Program-made: the position numbers and the translations under genes
Part shown: in pieces, positions 18,330 to 27,726 of the stretch
Layout of the letters: each line of letters opens with the position of its first letter
Numbering within the stretch: the first letter of the stretch is position 1
The notes under the pieces: model-generated
Told to the model about the DNA's origin: nothing
Databases searched by the model: none
What the model saw: only the letters and a program-made list of their open reading frames with translations
Assembly (NCBI GenBank): GCA_945860785.1
Contig: CAMATD010000033.1
Location: 1 to 32,645 of the forward strand
DNA length: 32,645 bases
Source of the DNA: Variovorax sp. YR752
GTDB lineage: Bacteria; Pseudomonadota; Gammaproteobacteria; Burkholderiales; Burkholderiaceae_C
Direction: 5' to 3'

Positions 18330-19958
18330 TCAGTGCGTCAGCAGTGTCTTGAGGAATTGCGGATTGCGCCGCCCCTTCGTCGCCTGCTCGAAGCCGTAGG
18401 CGATCGACAGCAGTGTCGGTTCGTTCCATTGCGTGCCGAGGAAATAGACAGGAACCGGATAGCCGTCATCGCCGACTCCGTTTGGCACGGTGATGCTGGG
18501 ATAGCCCGCCATGGGGCCGCCGTAGCCATCATCGTCCAGGTAGACCAAGGCATCGAGCTTGTCGGACTTCAATACGGTGTCGATTCCGTTGCGGGCCCCA
18601 TCCTTCTGCTGCCGCGCGGCCTGCACCGGATCGGGCAGCAATGCCTGCGTCAGCGAACGCACCGCACCGTCGATCTGTTTCTGCGGATAAGACGTCCCGT
18701 CGGCCTTCAGCGGGGCTGTAAGGTTGAACGCCTGCAGTTCCGTGATGTTCTTGATCGGAAGGCCGATTCGCGTCACCAGATAGGCGTTCAGTTCTTTCCC
18801 GAAGAAAGTCTCCTGCAGCGTTTCCTCCTGGCTGTAATCAGGATTCGGCATTGTCACGGGCACCAGCGTGGCGCCGGCCGCCCTCATTGCGGCAAGCGTC
18901 TTGTCGAATGAAGGAGCCGCATTGGAGGGGTAGCCGATCCGCTTGCCTCTCAGTCCATCGGCAGTCAGAAATTGCGTGAAATCCACCGCATGCGCATGCG
19001 CATCGACGGTTGCCGCGTCCAGCGGATCACTGGCCGCAATTGCCGAAAGCACAATAGCGGCGTCGCGCACTGTGCGCGCCATCGGCCCGGGCGTGTCTTG
19101 TTCGCTGGAGATGGGAATCACACCGGTTCTGCTGGCCAAGCCCAGGGTGGGCCGAATTCCGACAATGCCGTTCGCGCCGGACGGACACATGATCGAGCCG
19201 TCGGTTTCGGTGCCGATGGCGATCGGCGCGAAGCCTGCCGCGACCGACACCGCAGAGCCGGTGCTCGACCCGCAAGGATCTTGATCGAGCACGTAGGGAT
19301 CCAAGGTCTGCCCGCCACGACCACTCCACCCGCTGGGAATATCGTAATCACGAGAATGCGCCCACTCGCTGAGATTCGTCTTGCCGAGAACGAGCGCTCC
19401 GGCATCGCGCAACCTCTTCGCAATGAAGGCGTCTTTGGCCGCGGGCTGCCCCACCATGGCAAGCGACCCCGCCGTGGTCTGCATCTTGTCGCCGGTGTCG
19501 ATGTTGTCCTTCAGGAAAATCGGAATGCCGTGCAATGGCCCGCGCGATTTGCCGCTGGCCCGCTCCGCGTCCAACTGGTCGGCGATGGCCAATGCATCGG
19601 GATTGAGCTCGATCACCGCATTGATGGCCGGACCCTGTTTGTCGAGCGACTCGATCCGCTTCAGCAGATAGACAACCATGTCGTGCGAGGTGGCGCCCTG
19701 CGCCGCCTTCTCGGTCAAGCCTGCGATATCGGCGTACTCGATTCCCTCGAGCGATGGTGGGGTAGGCACCGACGTTGCAGTCGTGTCGGCAGGCGCTGTC
19801 GGCGGCGCGGCAGCCACGGCGCCTTGCGGCGCAACGGCAACGGGGGCAAATCCCGAACCGCCGCCTCCGCCACAAGCCGACAAGCCAAGACACAACAACA
19901 AAGCGCGTCCGGCTTTTTCAGAAAACACTTTGCTAAAGAAACGCAAACAACTATTCAC
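18330..19958 (-). CDS. Amidase-signature-family lipoprotein
   Basis: A 542-residue protein with signal peptide and lipobox LSAC (Cys29), a Gly run and an Ala/Pro linker, then a full amidase-signature domain. The Ser-cisSer-Lys triad is visible: Lys in IFLKDNIDTGD, and the two serines in CGSSTGSAVSVAAGF with GTETDGSIMCPS. Most relatives are cytosolic; a lipidated, exported one would act on amides outside the inner membrane. A GGGAGAAAAA ribosome site precedes the ATG. It follows the response regulator by 62 bases on the same strand and may be its target or part of the operon. By eye its DNA is less GC-rich than its neighbours, hinting at separate acquisition. Substrate unknown. Confidence 0.9.
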   Translation of the reverse strand: MNSCLRFFSKVFSEKAGRALLLCLGLSACGGGGGSGFAPVAVAPQGAVAAAPPTAPADTTATSVPTPPSLEGIEYADIAGLTEKAAQGATSHDMVVYLLKRIESLDKQGPAINAVIELNPDALAIADQLDAERASGKSRGPLHGIPIFLKDNIDTGDKMQTTAGSLAMVGQPAAKDAFIAKRLRDAGALVLGKTNLSEWAHSRDYDIPSGWSGRGGQTLDPYVLDQDPCGSSTGSAVSVAAGFAPIAIGTETDGSIMCPSGANGIVGIRPTLGLASRTGVIPISSEQDTPGPMARTVRDAAIVLSAIAASDPLDAATVDAHAHAVDFTQFLTADGLRGKRIGYPSNAAPSFDKTLAAMRAAGATLVPVTMPNPDYSQEETLQETFFGKELNAYLVTRIGLPIKNITELQAFNLTAPLKADGTSYPQKQIDGAVRSLTQALLPDPVQAARQQKDGARNGIDTVLKSDKLDALVYLDDDGYGGPMAGYPSITVPNGVGDDGYPVPVYFLGTQWNEPTLLSIAYGFEQATKGRRNPQFLKTLLTH

Positions 19959-20020
19959 TTTTTTCTCCCTGTTGATGACAGAGAGAAGGCAGCAAATATC
20001 GCGCCAATGCGTCGCTCTCG

Positions 20021-20662
20021 CTAGAGCCCTCTCAAGCGGTTCGCGAGCTCGACCGCCGACTTCACTTCCATCTTCTCGAACACGCGCGCGCGGTGAACTT
20101 CCACCGTGCGCACGCTGATCGCCAGCTGATCGGCGATCAGCTTGTTCGGCAGTCCCTCGATCACGAGCCGCATCACGTCGCGCTCACGATCGGTCAGCTC
20201 ACGATCGGTCAGCTCGGCGATGCGGTCGGCGAGGCTGCGGCGCACGCGCCGCACCTCCAGCACACGCAAGGACGCGCCCAATGCCTGCTCGATGCGATCG
20301 ACCAGCGCGTTGTCCGAGAACGGCTTCTCGCAAAAATCGAAAGCACCGCGCTTGACCGCATCGACGGCCGTCGGCACGTCGGCATGGCCGGTCAGGAAGA
20401 TCACCGGCATCGCGTCCAGCAGGCCGCGCTCGGCGAGCCGGTCGAACAGCACGAGCCCGCTGGTGCCGGGCATCCGCACGTCCAGCAGCAGGCACAGCGG
20501 CTGCTCGGGCAAGGGCCCCTGCGCCAGGTACTGCTCGAAGGCTTCGGCGCTCGCGAAGTGCTCGCTGGCTAGGCGGCGCGAACGCAGCAGCCAGGCCAGC
20601 GCCTCGCGCACGCTGGCGTCATCGTCGACGATATAGATGAGTCCATCGATCAGCGGTTGCAT
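20021..20662 (-). CDS. FixJ/NarL-type response regulator with LuxR helix-turn-helix
   Basis: A 213-residue two-component response regulator. The receiver domain has acidic residues Asp13-Asp15, phospho-acceptor Asp61 (LLLDVRMPGTSG), Thr91 and Lys113 (FCEKPFSD). The output domain (about 153-213) is a LuxR-type helix-turn-helix with RERDVMRLVIEGLPNKLIADQLAISVRTVEVHRARV split over the usual helices. The linker contains a duplicated five-residue unit (see the tandem repeat at 20182). It starts 36 bases after the sensor kinase stop and is surely its partner. Targets are unknown; the amidase gene just downstream is a candidate. Confidence 0.95.
   Translation of the reverse strand: MQPLIDGLIYIVDDDASVREALAWLLRSRRLASEHFASAEAFEQYLAQGPLPEQPLCLLLDVRMPGTSGLVLFDRLAERGLLDAMPVIFLTGHADVPTAVDAVKRGAFDFCEKPFSDNALVDRIEQALGASLRVLEVRRVRRSLADRIAELTDRELTDRERDVMRLVIEGLPNKLIADQLAISVRTVEVHRARVFEKMEVKSAVELANRLRGL
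20182..20211. repeat. 15-base perfect tandem duplication in the response regulator gene
   Basis: GCTCACGATCGGTCA occurs twice back to back at 20182-20196 and 20197-20211. Being 15 bases long it keeps the frame and adds five residues, giving ELTDRELTDRERDV where relatives have one ELTxRERDV. It lies at the hinge between the receiver and DNA-binding domains. Confidence 0.95.
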
Positions 20663-20698
20663 ATCAACAATTCCAGAAGAAGCGAAGGCCGGGGCGCG

Positions 20699-22737
20699 TC
20701 ATGCGCTCGGCAGGGTGAAGCGGAACACCGTGCCGCGCGGCCGGTTGGGTTCGAACATCAATGCACCGCCGTGCTGCTCCACCACCGTGCGGCAAAGGCT
20801 CAGGCCGAGGCCCATTCCATCGGCACGCGTGGTGAAGAAGGGTGTGAAGAGCCGTTCCGCGACATCCTCGCTGATGCCGCAGCCCAGTCGGCCACCGAGA
20901 ACTCGAGCCAGCGCCGCCCGTCTTCGGCGCCCGTGCCGCCCACCGCCACGGCACGCGCCACGCGCAGCCGCAGCACGCGGCTGCCGATGTTGTCGGGGCT
21001 GTCCATGGCCTGCATCGCATTGCGCGCCAGGTTGAGCAGCACCTGCTCGACCATCGTGCGGTCGCACATGGCCGCGGGCAGTCGGTCTTCGAGCACCACC
21101 TCGATGATCACGCCGAGCTTGCGCGCCTGCAGCCGCACCAGCGGCAGCACCGCGTCGATCAGCGCCTGCGGCGCCACGGCCTCGCGCGTGCGGTCGCGCC
21201 GGCGGACGAAGTCGTGCACGCTGCGGATCACCTGGCCGGCGCGGTCGGCCTGCTCGGCGATGCGCCTCACCGCCATCGCGACTTCGCCCTGGTCGCCCTT
21301 CGCATCGGGCCCGAGCAGGTTGAGCGAACCGCTCGCATAGCTGGCAATGGCGGCCAGCGGCTGCGTGAGTTCGTGGCTCAGCAGCGAGGCCATTTCGCCA
21401 ACGGTGGCGAGCCGCGCGCTGGCCTGCAGGCGCTCCTGGCTGGCGCGCGAGAGCTCCTCGATGCGGCGCTACTCGCTCACGTCGATGAACGCGCTCATCC
21501 AGCCGGTCTGCACGCGGTGCGCGTTGATCAGCGGCGCCTCGAAGATCAGCACCGGAAAGCGCGTGCCGTCCTTGCGCATGAAGACCGATTCGAAACCCTC
21601 GCGCGGCGGCATGCCACCGGCCAGCCGCCGCGCCTGGCGCTGCTGGTACTCGTGCGCGAGTTCGGTCGGCCAGTAGGGCGCGTCGGCGTTGTCCGCCATG
21701 AGTTCTTCGGGGGTGAAACCGACCATCTCGCAGAAGGCCGGGTTCACGTAGCTGATGCGGCCCTGCAGGTCGCGCGCGCGCAAACCGGTGATGACCGAGT
21801 CCTCCATCGCCTTGCGAAACGCGAGCGCATCGGCCAGGTCGCGCTCGGCGCGCAGCCGCCGCCGCGTGTCGCGCGCGAGCAGGACCAGCACCGACACCAG
21901 CGCGATCGAGATCGCCGTGACCAGCGCCGTGAGCATGTTCGGAAACAGGTCGGGCGCGGCGCGCCAGCCGTCCACGCGCAGCATCAGCGCGGTGCCCGGC
22001 AGGGCGATCAATTGCTGCGAGGTGAACACGCGGGTGCCGACGCGGCGCGAGCTGCCGAGCGCCACCAGCCGCGTGCCGTCGGCTTCGGTGAAGGCCACCT
22101 CCTGCCCGCGCGTGAGCGTGGGGCCGACCAGCTCGATGAGCGCGTCGCGCAGCGAATAGCTGCCCACGAGGAAGCCGCCCGCGTCGATCGGCACGCAGAG
22201 TTCCATCACCTCGACACCGCCGCCGCCGGCGATCGGCACGTAGTGGCTCGGAGAATAGGCCGGCGCGCCGAGCTTGCGGGCGGCGGCGCAGGCCAGCGTC
22301 ACGTCGGACTGCTCGGGACCGCGGGCGGTCTCGTCGAGGATGCGCATGCGGTAGGGCGTGTTGACCGCCTCGAGCGGGCGCAGCGCGGCATCGCGCCATT
22401 CGAGCCGCAGCCATTCGCGGTGCTCGCGCAGCAGGGCGGCCGCCATCTCGGGCCAGCGTGTCCGGTCGGCGCCGGAGACCTGCGTGGCACGCAGGCTCTG
22501 CGCGTTGCGCTGGAAGCCGCTGCGCAGGTCGGAGACCGCATCGGCGGTGTCGCGGTCGAGGGACGCCTGCACCTGCTCGACCTCGTGCCGCCCCGCGAGC
22601 CAGACCACCGTGACCAGCAGCACCGACACCAGCACCGCCAGCAGCAACCACAGGAACCAGCGCTGCCACAGCGAGCGCAGGCGCGCGAATGCCGAGAGCG
22701 CCCACCGCTGCGGTGCGACGGTCAGCGCATCGGCCAT
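20699..22737 (-). pseudogene. Membrane sensor histidine kinase with PAS domain, interrupted
   Basis: Restored length about 679 residues. Transmembrane helices at about 27-48 and 267-288 bracket a periplasmic sensor domain; a PAS domain follows (about 303-420: VITGLRARDLQGRISYVNPAFCEMVGFTPEEL), then HisKA (LLSHELTQPLAAIASYASGS, phospho-His in SHELTQ) and an HATPase domain with NLARNAMQAM, GCGISEDV and GMGLGLSLCRTVVEQHGG. Two lesions: a TAG at codon 423 (DVSE-stop-RRIEELSRASQERL, where Gln is expected) just before HisKA, and a missing G near 20880 within GACTGGGCTGCGGC. As read, only the sensor half is made. The ATG at 22737 directly abuts the TAG stop of the amidase gene upstream. The family resembles FixL/DctB-type kinases; the signal is unknown. 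Confidence 0.88.
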
Positions 22738-23553
22738 CTAGAGAGCGCAGTGAGACAAGACGGGCAATTGGGTGCGTGTGCGGTCGACCTGCTTCGCGTC
22801 GATGTCGAACAGCACCACGCCCTCTTCGCTGGCCTGCTGCGCCACCACCGTGCCCCAGGGGTCGATCACCAGCGACTGGCCCCAGGTCTGGCGGCCGTTC
22901 TCATGCGTGCCGCCCTGCGCGGGCGCGACCACCCAGACCAGGTTCTCGATGGCGCGGGCGCGCAGCAGCACTTCCCAATGGGCGGCACCCGTGGTGCGGG
23001 TGAAGGCGCTGGGCACCAGCAGCAGGTCGGCGCCCTGCCTGGCGAGCGCGCGGTACAGCTCGGGAAAGCGCAGGTCGTAGCAGACGCTCATGCCGACGCG
23101 CCAGCTGTGGCCGTCGCGCGAGGGCAGGTCGAACACGACCGGTTGCGTGCCCGGCGCGATCACGCGGCGCTCGTCGTAGCGCTCGGTGCCGTTGTCGAAG
23201 AAGAAGAGGTGGATCTTGTCGTAGCGCGCCACGCATTTCCCCTCGGGCGAGAAGGCCAGCGAGCTGTTGAACACATGCTCGGCGTCGGTGCTCTCGATGG
23301 GCAGCGTGCCGCCGACGATCCAGAGCCCGAACTCGCGCGCGGCATCGGCCAGAAAGCCCTGCACCGTGCCCGCGCCGGCCGTCTCGCGCAGGCCCAGCTT
23401 GTCGGTGTCGCGCGCGCCCATCATGCAGAAATACTCGGGCAGCACCGCGAGCTCGGCGCCGGCCGCGGCCGCCTGCGCGAGCAGGTCGTGGGCACGTGCG
23501 AGGTTGGCTTCGCGGGCGATGGCCGACACCATCTGGATGGCTGCGACTTTCAT
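22738..23553 (-). CDS. Nitrilase-superfamily amidohydrolase (deaminated glutathione amidase-like)
   Basis: A 271-residue carbon-nitrogen hydrolase with the Glu-Lys-Cys triad: Glu40 (VLPEYFCMMG), Lys113 (YDKIHLF) and Cys158 (SVCYDLRFPELYR). The FCMMG and RAIENLVWVVAPAQGG stretches are typical of the Nit branch (mammalian Nit1, bacterial YbeM-like), which hydrolyses deaminated glutathione as metabolite repair. Its ATG overlaps the stop of the YhdP-like gene (ATGA). A pairing of YhdP/TIGR02099 with this amidase is common in betaproteobacteria as I recall. It ends in TAG, immediately followed by the ATG of the sensor kinase. Confidence 0.9.
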   Translation of the reverse strand: MKVAAIQMVSAIAREANLARAHDLLAQAAAAGAELAVLPEYFCMMGARDTDKLGLRETAGAGTVQGFLADAAREFGLWIVGGTLPIESTDAEHVFNSSLAFSPEGKCVARYDKIHLFFFDNGTERYDERRVIAPGTQPVVFDLPSRDGHSWRVGMSVCYDLRFPELYRALARQGADLLLVPSAFTRTTGAAHWEVLLRARAIENLVWVVAPAQGGTHENGRQTWGQSLVIDPWGTVVAQQASEEGVVLFDIDAKQVDRTRTQLPVLSHCAL

Positions 23554-26500
23554 TGGGTGGTCTCCGTTTTCTTGCCTTCGTCGGCGGTCGGCGAGGCCGG
23601 CAGGCCTGGCAGCTGTAGCGTACGCGGCACCTTGGTGATCTTGGGGTCGGCCCAGGTGCCTTCGACATGGAACTCCTGCGTGGCGGCGGCCGCGAGCGGC
23701 TTGCTCAGCACCCATTGCGCAAGGAAGGTGCCCAGGCCAATGGCCGGGTTGATGGCGGTGGCCACCAGCGCGGCGGTGCCGGCGTTGATCTCGGGCACCA
23801 CCACCACGCGCAGGTTCTGCGTCTCGCGCACGATGTCGGCCGAGCCGTCCATCAGCGCCGCGGCGTTGACGCCCTTCATCTGCAGGTTGTTGGTGCTGGC
23901 GATGCCCTTGTTGATCTTGGCGTCGCCGCGGATGAAGTCGAAGGCGAAGCCCTGGCTGAACACGTCGCGGAAGTCGAGCGTGAGCCGGCGCGGCAGCGCC
24001 TGCAGGCTCAACACGCCGAGCAGTTTGGCCAGCCCCGGGTCGGCCTTCAGGAACTGGCCCGACTCCACATCGACCTGCAGCTGGCCGCCCAGGCTCGGAT
24101 AGTCGAGCGAGAACGGTGAGCCGCGCCAGTTCACATCGCCTTCGAGGCGGCCGCGGCCACGCCGCAGCACGCCGGGCATGCCGAAGCGCGCGAGCAGCTC
24201 GCCGGCATCGGCGATGTCGAGCTTGAAGGTCATGGCCGTGCGACGCTGGCCGGCCGCGGCGCCGGGCACGGCGGCCCAGGTGCCCTTGGCCGCGAAGCTC
24301 GCCTCGGGCATGGTGAAGGTCAGCTTGTTGAGCAGCCACTCGCGCCCCACGCCGCCGCGGTTGACGGCATCGATTTCGGCGTGGCCGAGCCGCTTGCCCA
24401 GCAGCTCGAAGTCGTCGATCACGATGTCGAGGGCCGGCAGGGTGCCCGGTTGCTCGTCGAGCAGGGCCTCGACCTGGGTGGCTTCGGCCGGCGCGATCTT
24501 GAGCCGCGCGAGCCGCGCATAGAGCCGGCCGGCCTGCGCGTGGCGATACTCGGCATAGCCGCTGAGTTCGGTCGCGTCGATGTTGGCGCGCCAGAGCGCG
24601 CCGTCGCGCGTGCCGCCCAGCACCACGTTGTGCAGGGTGCGCCCGGCGATGCCGAGCTGCTGCGCGCGCACGGCGATGCGGGTGGGCAGGTAGGCCATGG
24701 CCGGATCGTCGGCCCCGCCCGCTGCGGCCTCGGGCGTGTTGCCTGCGGCGGCGCCCAGCAGGGTGTCCCATGCGGCGATGTCGAGCTTGGCTACGTTGAC
24801 GTTCGCGAACACGCCCTTGTCGGGCAGGCTCGCGGTCTCGCCCCCCGTGAGGCCGACGCCGATGCTGCCGCGCAGCACGCGGGCCTCGGCGCCCGAGATA
24901 TCGCGAACGTACTGGACCGCGCCGATGCGGCCCAGCTCCAGCGTCAGCTGGTCCTGCGTGGCGACGCTGCCGCCGCCCTGGCGGGTTTCGCGCGCCACCA
25001 CCTTCTTTTCGATGCGCAGCGGCATCTGCTCCTCGGCGGTCTTCACGAGGGGGGTCGGCAATTGCAGGGCAAGGCCCTGCAGGCTGCTTGTCAGCGAGAA
25101 CTCGGGCGCGCCGTCGCGCACCGAGAAGGTGGCCGCATAGGGCGTGCTGCCGCTGGCCTTGCTGGCGAGCCGCGTGAGCCAGGCGATCTCGCGCGCACTG
25201 CGCAGGCCGTCGGCGGTGGCCGTGCCCTGCGCCTTGAGCGCGACGTCGCGGTTGGGGCCGGTGAAGCGGCCGCGCCCTTCGAAGCGGACCTCGCCGCCGA
25301 GCAGCTTCCCCTGCACGCCGGCCATCGAGAAGCCGCTTTCGGTGAAGTTCAGCGTGCCCCTGGCCTGCGTGAGCGATGGCGCCTCGGGCACCACCTGCAG
25401 CTCGTTGTCGCCCAGCGTCACGCTGGCCTGCACCTTGGTGTTGTCCATGGCCGCAAGCGGCAGCTCGAGGTGCAGCTTGTAGTCGGCGGAGCCGGTGGCG
25501 CGCGCGCGCAGCATGATCTCGCCGGTTTCTCCGGCCAGCGGCGCACCCGCGCGCAGCATCTCGCCGAGCGGCCCCTTGGCCTGCGCATCGACGCGCAGCA
25601 GCGGCGCGTGGTGCGACAGCTCGGCGATCTGCGCTTCGGCCTTGGTCACTTCGACGCCGGCGGCGCCGACCAGGCGGCCGCGCGCATTGCGCACCAGCAT
25701 GCCGTCGCGCTCGAACACGAGTTCGCCCGACACGCCGGTGAGCGGCGGCCAGACCGGGGCGGGCGCGCCTGGGCGCGAGGTCGCGGCGGCGAGCGAGGGC
25801 GGCACGTAGGCGTAGTTGACGTCCGCCACCTTGGCCACGATGCGGAACTCGCCCAGCTTCGGGTCGGTGAACGGCATGTCGTGCAGGTCGCCGCGCACGC
25901 GGAAGTCGACGGTGCTGGCCGTGCCCTTGGTGACGGCATCGCGCACGTAGTTGCGCGTGTGCTGGGGAATGTCGAGCGGCAGGTAGCGGAACACGCGGGT
26001 GCCGTCGGCGCGGGTGAGCTTGCCCTGCAGGTCGAGCACGCCCGGATAGCGGCCCTTGCCGCTGGACACGGCCGGGTCGCTGGTGCGCCAGGTGGCTTCG
26101 GCATCGCCTTCGGCATCGGCGTTGGCGAAGCGCAGCTTGGAGACCTGCACCTGCGCGTTGCCTTTGTCGAGCTTCCACTGGAGCTGGGCCGAGAGGCGGT
26201 CGAGCGGGATGACCGGGTCCTCGAACACGCCGGGGAATTCGAGTCCGCCCTGGGCGATGGCCAGCGTGGCCGTGCCGCCGGTGTGGGTGGCGTCGAAATC
26301 GAGCGTGGCGCCGCTCAGGCCGGGCGTACCGGGGTGGGCTCGGGGGGGTGTCGCTGCGGACGCTGTTGTTGTCGGGGTGGCCGTGCCCGTCGTCGCGGGC
26401 GTCGCAGGCGGTGCCGGCTGCGGAGCGACACGCAGGCCGCTGACGCGCCCGCGCGCCTGATATTTTTCGGGCGCGCCCAGCGATCCCTGCCAGCTCAGGT

Positions 26501-27701
26501 CGATGTGCTCGACGAGGCCGCGCGGTGCATAGCTGTCGAGCACGCGGTGGGTGGCCTCGCCCAATGGCAACCGGTCCGCGATGAGCGCCAGCGCGGCCAG
26601 ATCGAGCCGGTCGGCGCGCAGCGCGCCCTGCTCGGATGTGCGGCCCTTGGCCGGCGTGTGCTGCAGCCAGAGGTTGCCGCCGGGCCAGCGCAGGCCGTCG
26701 GCGGTGTCGAACTGCAAGGCGGTGGTCGAGAACTCGAGGGTCTCGTCGTTCAGCTGGCCCGCGAGGCGCCCGGTGACGGTGCGCAGCACCAGCGGTTGCA
26801 GCCCCTTGCCCAGCGAAGCATCGACGCGGGCGAGCCCCAGGTCGGCGGCGCCGCCCGCGAGCTGGCCGTCTTCCACGTCGGCCCACACCCGCAGCGCGCC
26901 GTTGCCTTCGCGAATGCGGGCATCGAGCGAGACGTACCGGCCCAGGCGGGTGATGTCGATGTAGGGCAGGTCGGCATAGAGCTGGCCGTCCCAGGTCTGC
27001 CAGTGGCCGGTGCGCACCGACAGCAGCGGCTGGCGGAACTGGCCGCGCAGCGTGAAGCGCTCGCCCCAGCCGGCCGGCGGCGTGGCGTCCAGGCGCAGAC
27101 CGTGGCGCCGGCCGCCGTTGCGCGCCACGAAGCGCACGTCGGTCAGGAGCAGCGGTTCGGCCTGGCGCTGCTCGTCGGTCCAGCGCACGGTGCCGCCTTC
27201 GATGACGAGCTCGCGCTGGGCGAAAAACCAGTCGGCGGCGCGGGTCTCTCCGGTTGTGTCGGTCGACATGTGCAATCCAGCCACATGGAGTTTTCCCTGA
27301 GCATCGCGGCGCACGTCGAGCTGCGTACCCTCGATGTAGAGCTGCTCGAAATTGAGGCGCCAGAGCGAGCGCGGCGACACGCTGGCCACCACGCGCACGA
27401 GGTGAAGGGCCTCGCGTTTCTCTGCATCCTGCAGCACCACGTCGCGCAGTTCGAAGGCCGGGAAAAGCCCCTCGGCCCGGGCGGTGATCGACCCGACGCG
27501 CACCGGCACGCCGATGGCCTTGCTAGTCTGTGCCTCCAGTGCGCTGCGAAAATCACCGATTCGCGGCACAATCCACGCGTGTAGGACAACGACTGACAAA
27601 GCCAGCAGGAGCCATGCAGCGATCAGCAAACCCAACAGCCAGCGCGCCGTCACAGCGGTGATTTTGAGCAGACGTGAAGGGGTAGACGCCGTGTCGTTCA
27701 T
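23550..27701 (-). CDS. YhdP-family (AsmA-like) envelope protein
   Basis: A 1383-residue protein from ATG 27701: one transmembrane helix at about residues 21-43 (WLLGLLIAAWLLLALSVVV), then a very long periplasmic region of repeated beta-strand segments. The C-terminal part has the family block (SGQFLKADPGLAKLLGVLSLQALPRRL, then QGFAFDFIRGDAKINKG and a GTAALVATAINPAIGLGTFLAQW segment). AsmA-like proteins such as YhdP are thought to be bridges for phospholipid movement from inner to outer membrane. A Pro/Thr/Ala-rich linker lies at about 430-470 (PAPPATPATTGTATPTTT). It is intact over 4 kb, in contrast to other genes here. Starts further upstream at 27728 or 27740 exist but would run into glnE. 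It diverges from glnE with 25 bases between starts. Confidence 0.92.
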   Translation of the reverse strand: MNDTASTPSRLLKITAVTARWLLGLLIAAWLLLALSVVVLHAWIVPRIGDFRSALEAQTSKAIGVPVRVGSITARAEGLFPAFELRDVVLQDAEKREALHLVRVVASVSPRSLWRLNFEQLYIEGTQLDVRRDAQGKLHVAGLHMSTDTTGETRAADWFFAQRELVIEGGTVRWTDEQRQAEPLLLTDVRFVARNGGRRHGLRLDATPPAGWGERFTLRGQFRQPLLSVRTGHWQTWDGQLYADLPYIDITRLGRYVSLDARIREGNGALRVWADVEDGQLAGGAADLGLARVDASLGKGLQPLVLRTVTGRLAGQLNDETLEFSTTALQFDTADGLRWPGGNLWLQHTPAKGRTSEQGALRADRLDLAALALIADRLPLGEATHRVLDSYAPRGLVEHIDLSWQGSLGAPEKYQARGRVSGLRVAPQPAPPATPATTGTATPTTTASAATPPRAHPGTPGLSGATLDFDATHTGGTATLAIAQGGLEFPGVFEDPVIPLDRLSAQLQWKLDKGNAQVQVSKLRFANADAEGDAEATWRTSDPAVSSGKGRYPGVLDLQGKLTRADGTRVFRYLPLDIPQHTRNYVRDAVTKGTASTVDFRVRGDLHDMPFTDPKLGEFRIVAKVADVNYAYVPPSLAAATSRPGAPAPVWPPLTGVSGELVFERDGMLVRNARGRLVGAAGVEVTKAEAQIAELSHHAPLLRVDAQAKGPLGEMLRAGAPLAGETGEIMLRARATGSADYKLHLELPLAAMDNTKVQASVTLGDNELQVVPEAPSLTQARGTLNFTESGFSMAGVQGKLLGGEVRFEGRGRFTGPNRDVALKAQGTATADGLRSAREIAWLTRLASKASGSTPYAATFSVRDGAPEFSLTSSLQGLALQLPTPLVKTAEEQMPLRIEKKVVARETRQGGGSVATQDQLTLELGRIGAVQYVRDISGAEARVLRGSIGVGLTGGETASLPDKGVFANVNVAKLDIAAWDTLLGAAAGNTPEAAAGGADDPAMAYLPTRIAVRAQQLGIAGRTLHNVVLGGTRDGALWRANIDATELSGYAEYRHAQAGRLYARLARLKIAPAEATQVEALLDEQPGTLPALDIVIDDFELLGKRLGHAEIDAVNRGGVGREWLLNKLTFTMPEASFAAKGTWAAVPGAAAGQRRTAMTFKLDIADAGELLARFGMPGVLRRGRGRLEGDVNWRGSPFSLDYPSLGGQLQVDVESGQFLKADPGLAKLLGVLSLQALPRRLTLDFRDVFSQGFAFDFIRGDAKINKGIASTNNLQMKGVNAAALMDGSADIVRETQNLRVVVVPEINAGTAALVATAINPAIGLGTFLAQWVLSKPLAAAATQEFHVEGTWADPKITKVPRTLQLPGLPASPTADEGKKTETTQ

Positions 27702-27726
27702 TGAGGATCGCGCTGTGTCGGGAATC

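Noticed and set aside
22735..22743. Nitrilase-kinase fusion by read-through of the TAG directly before the kinase ATG
   Set aside because: Both proteins have normal ends at this junction, and the kinase begins with its own N-terminal region before the first membrane helix.
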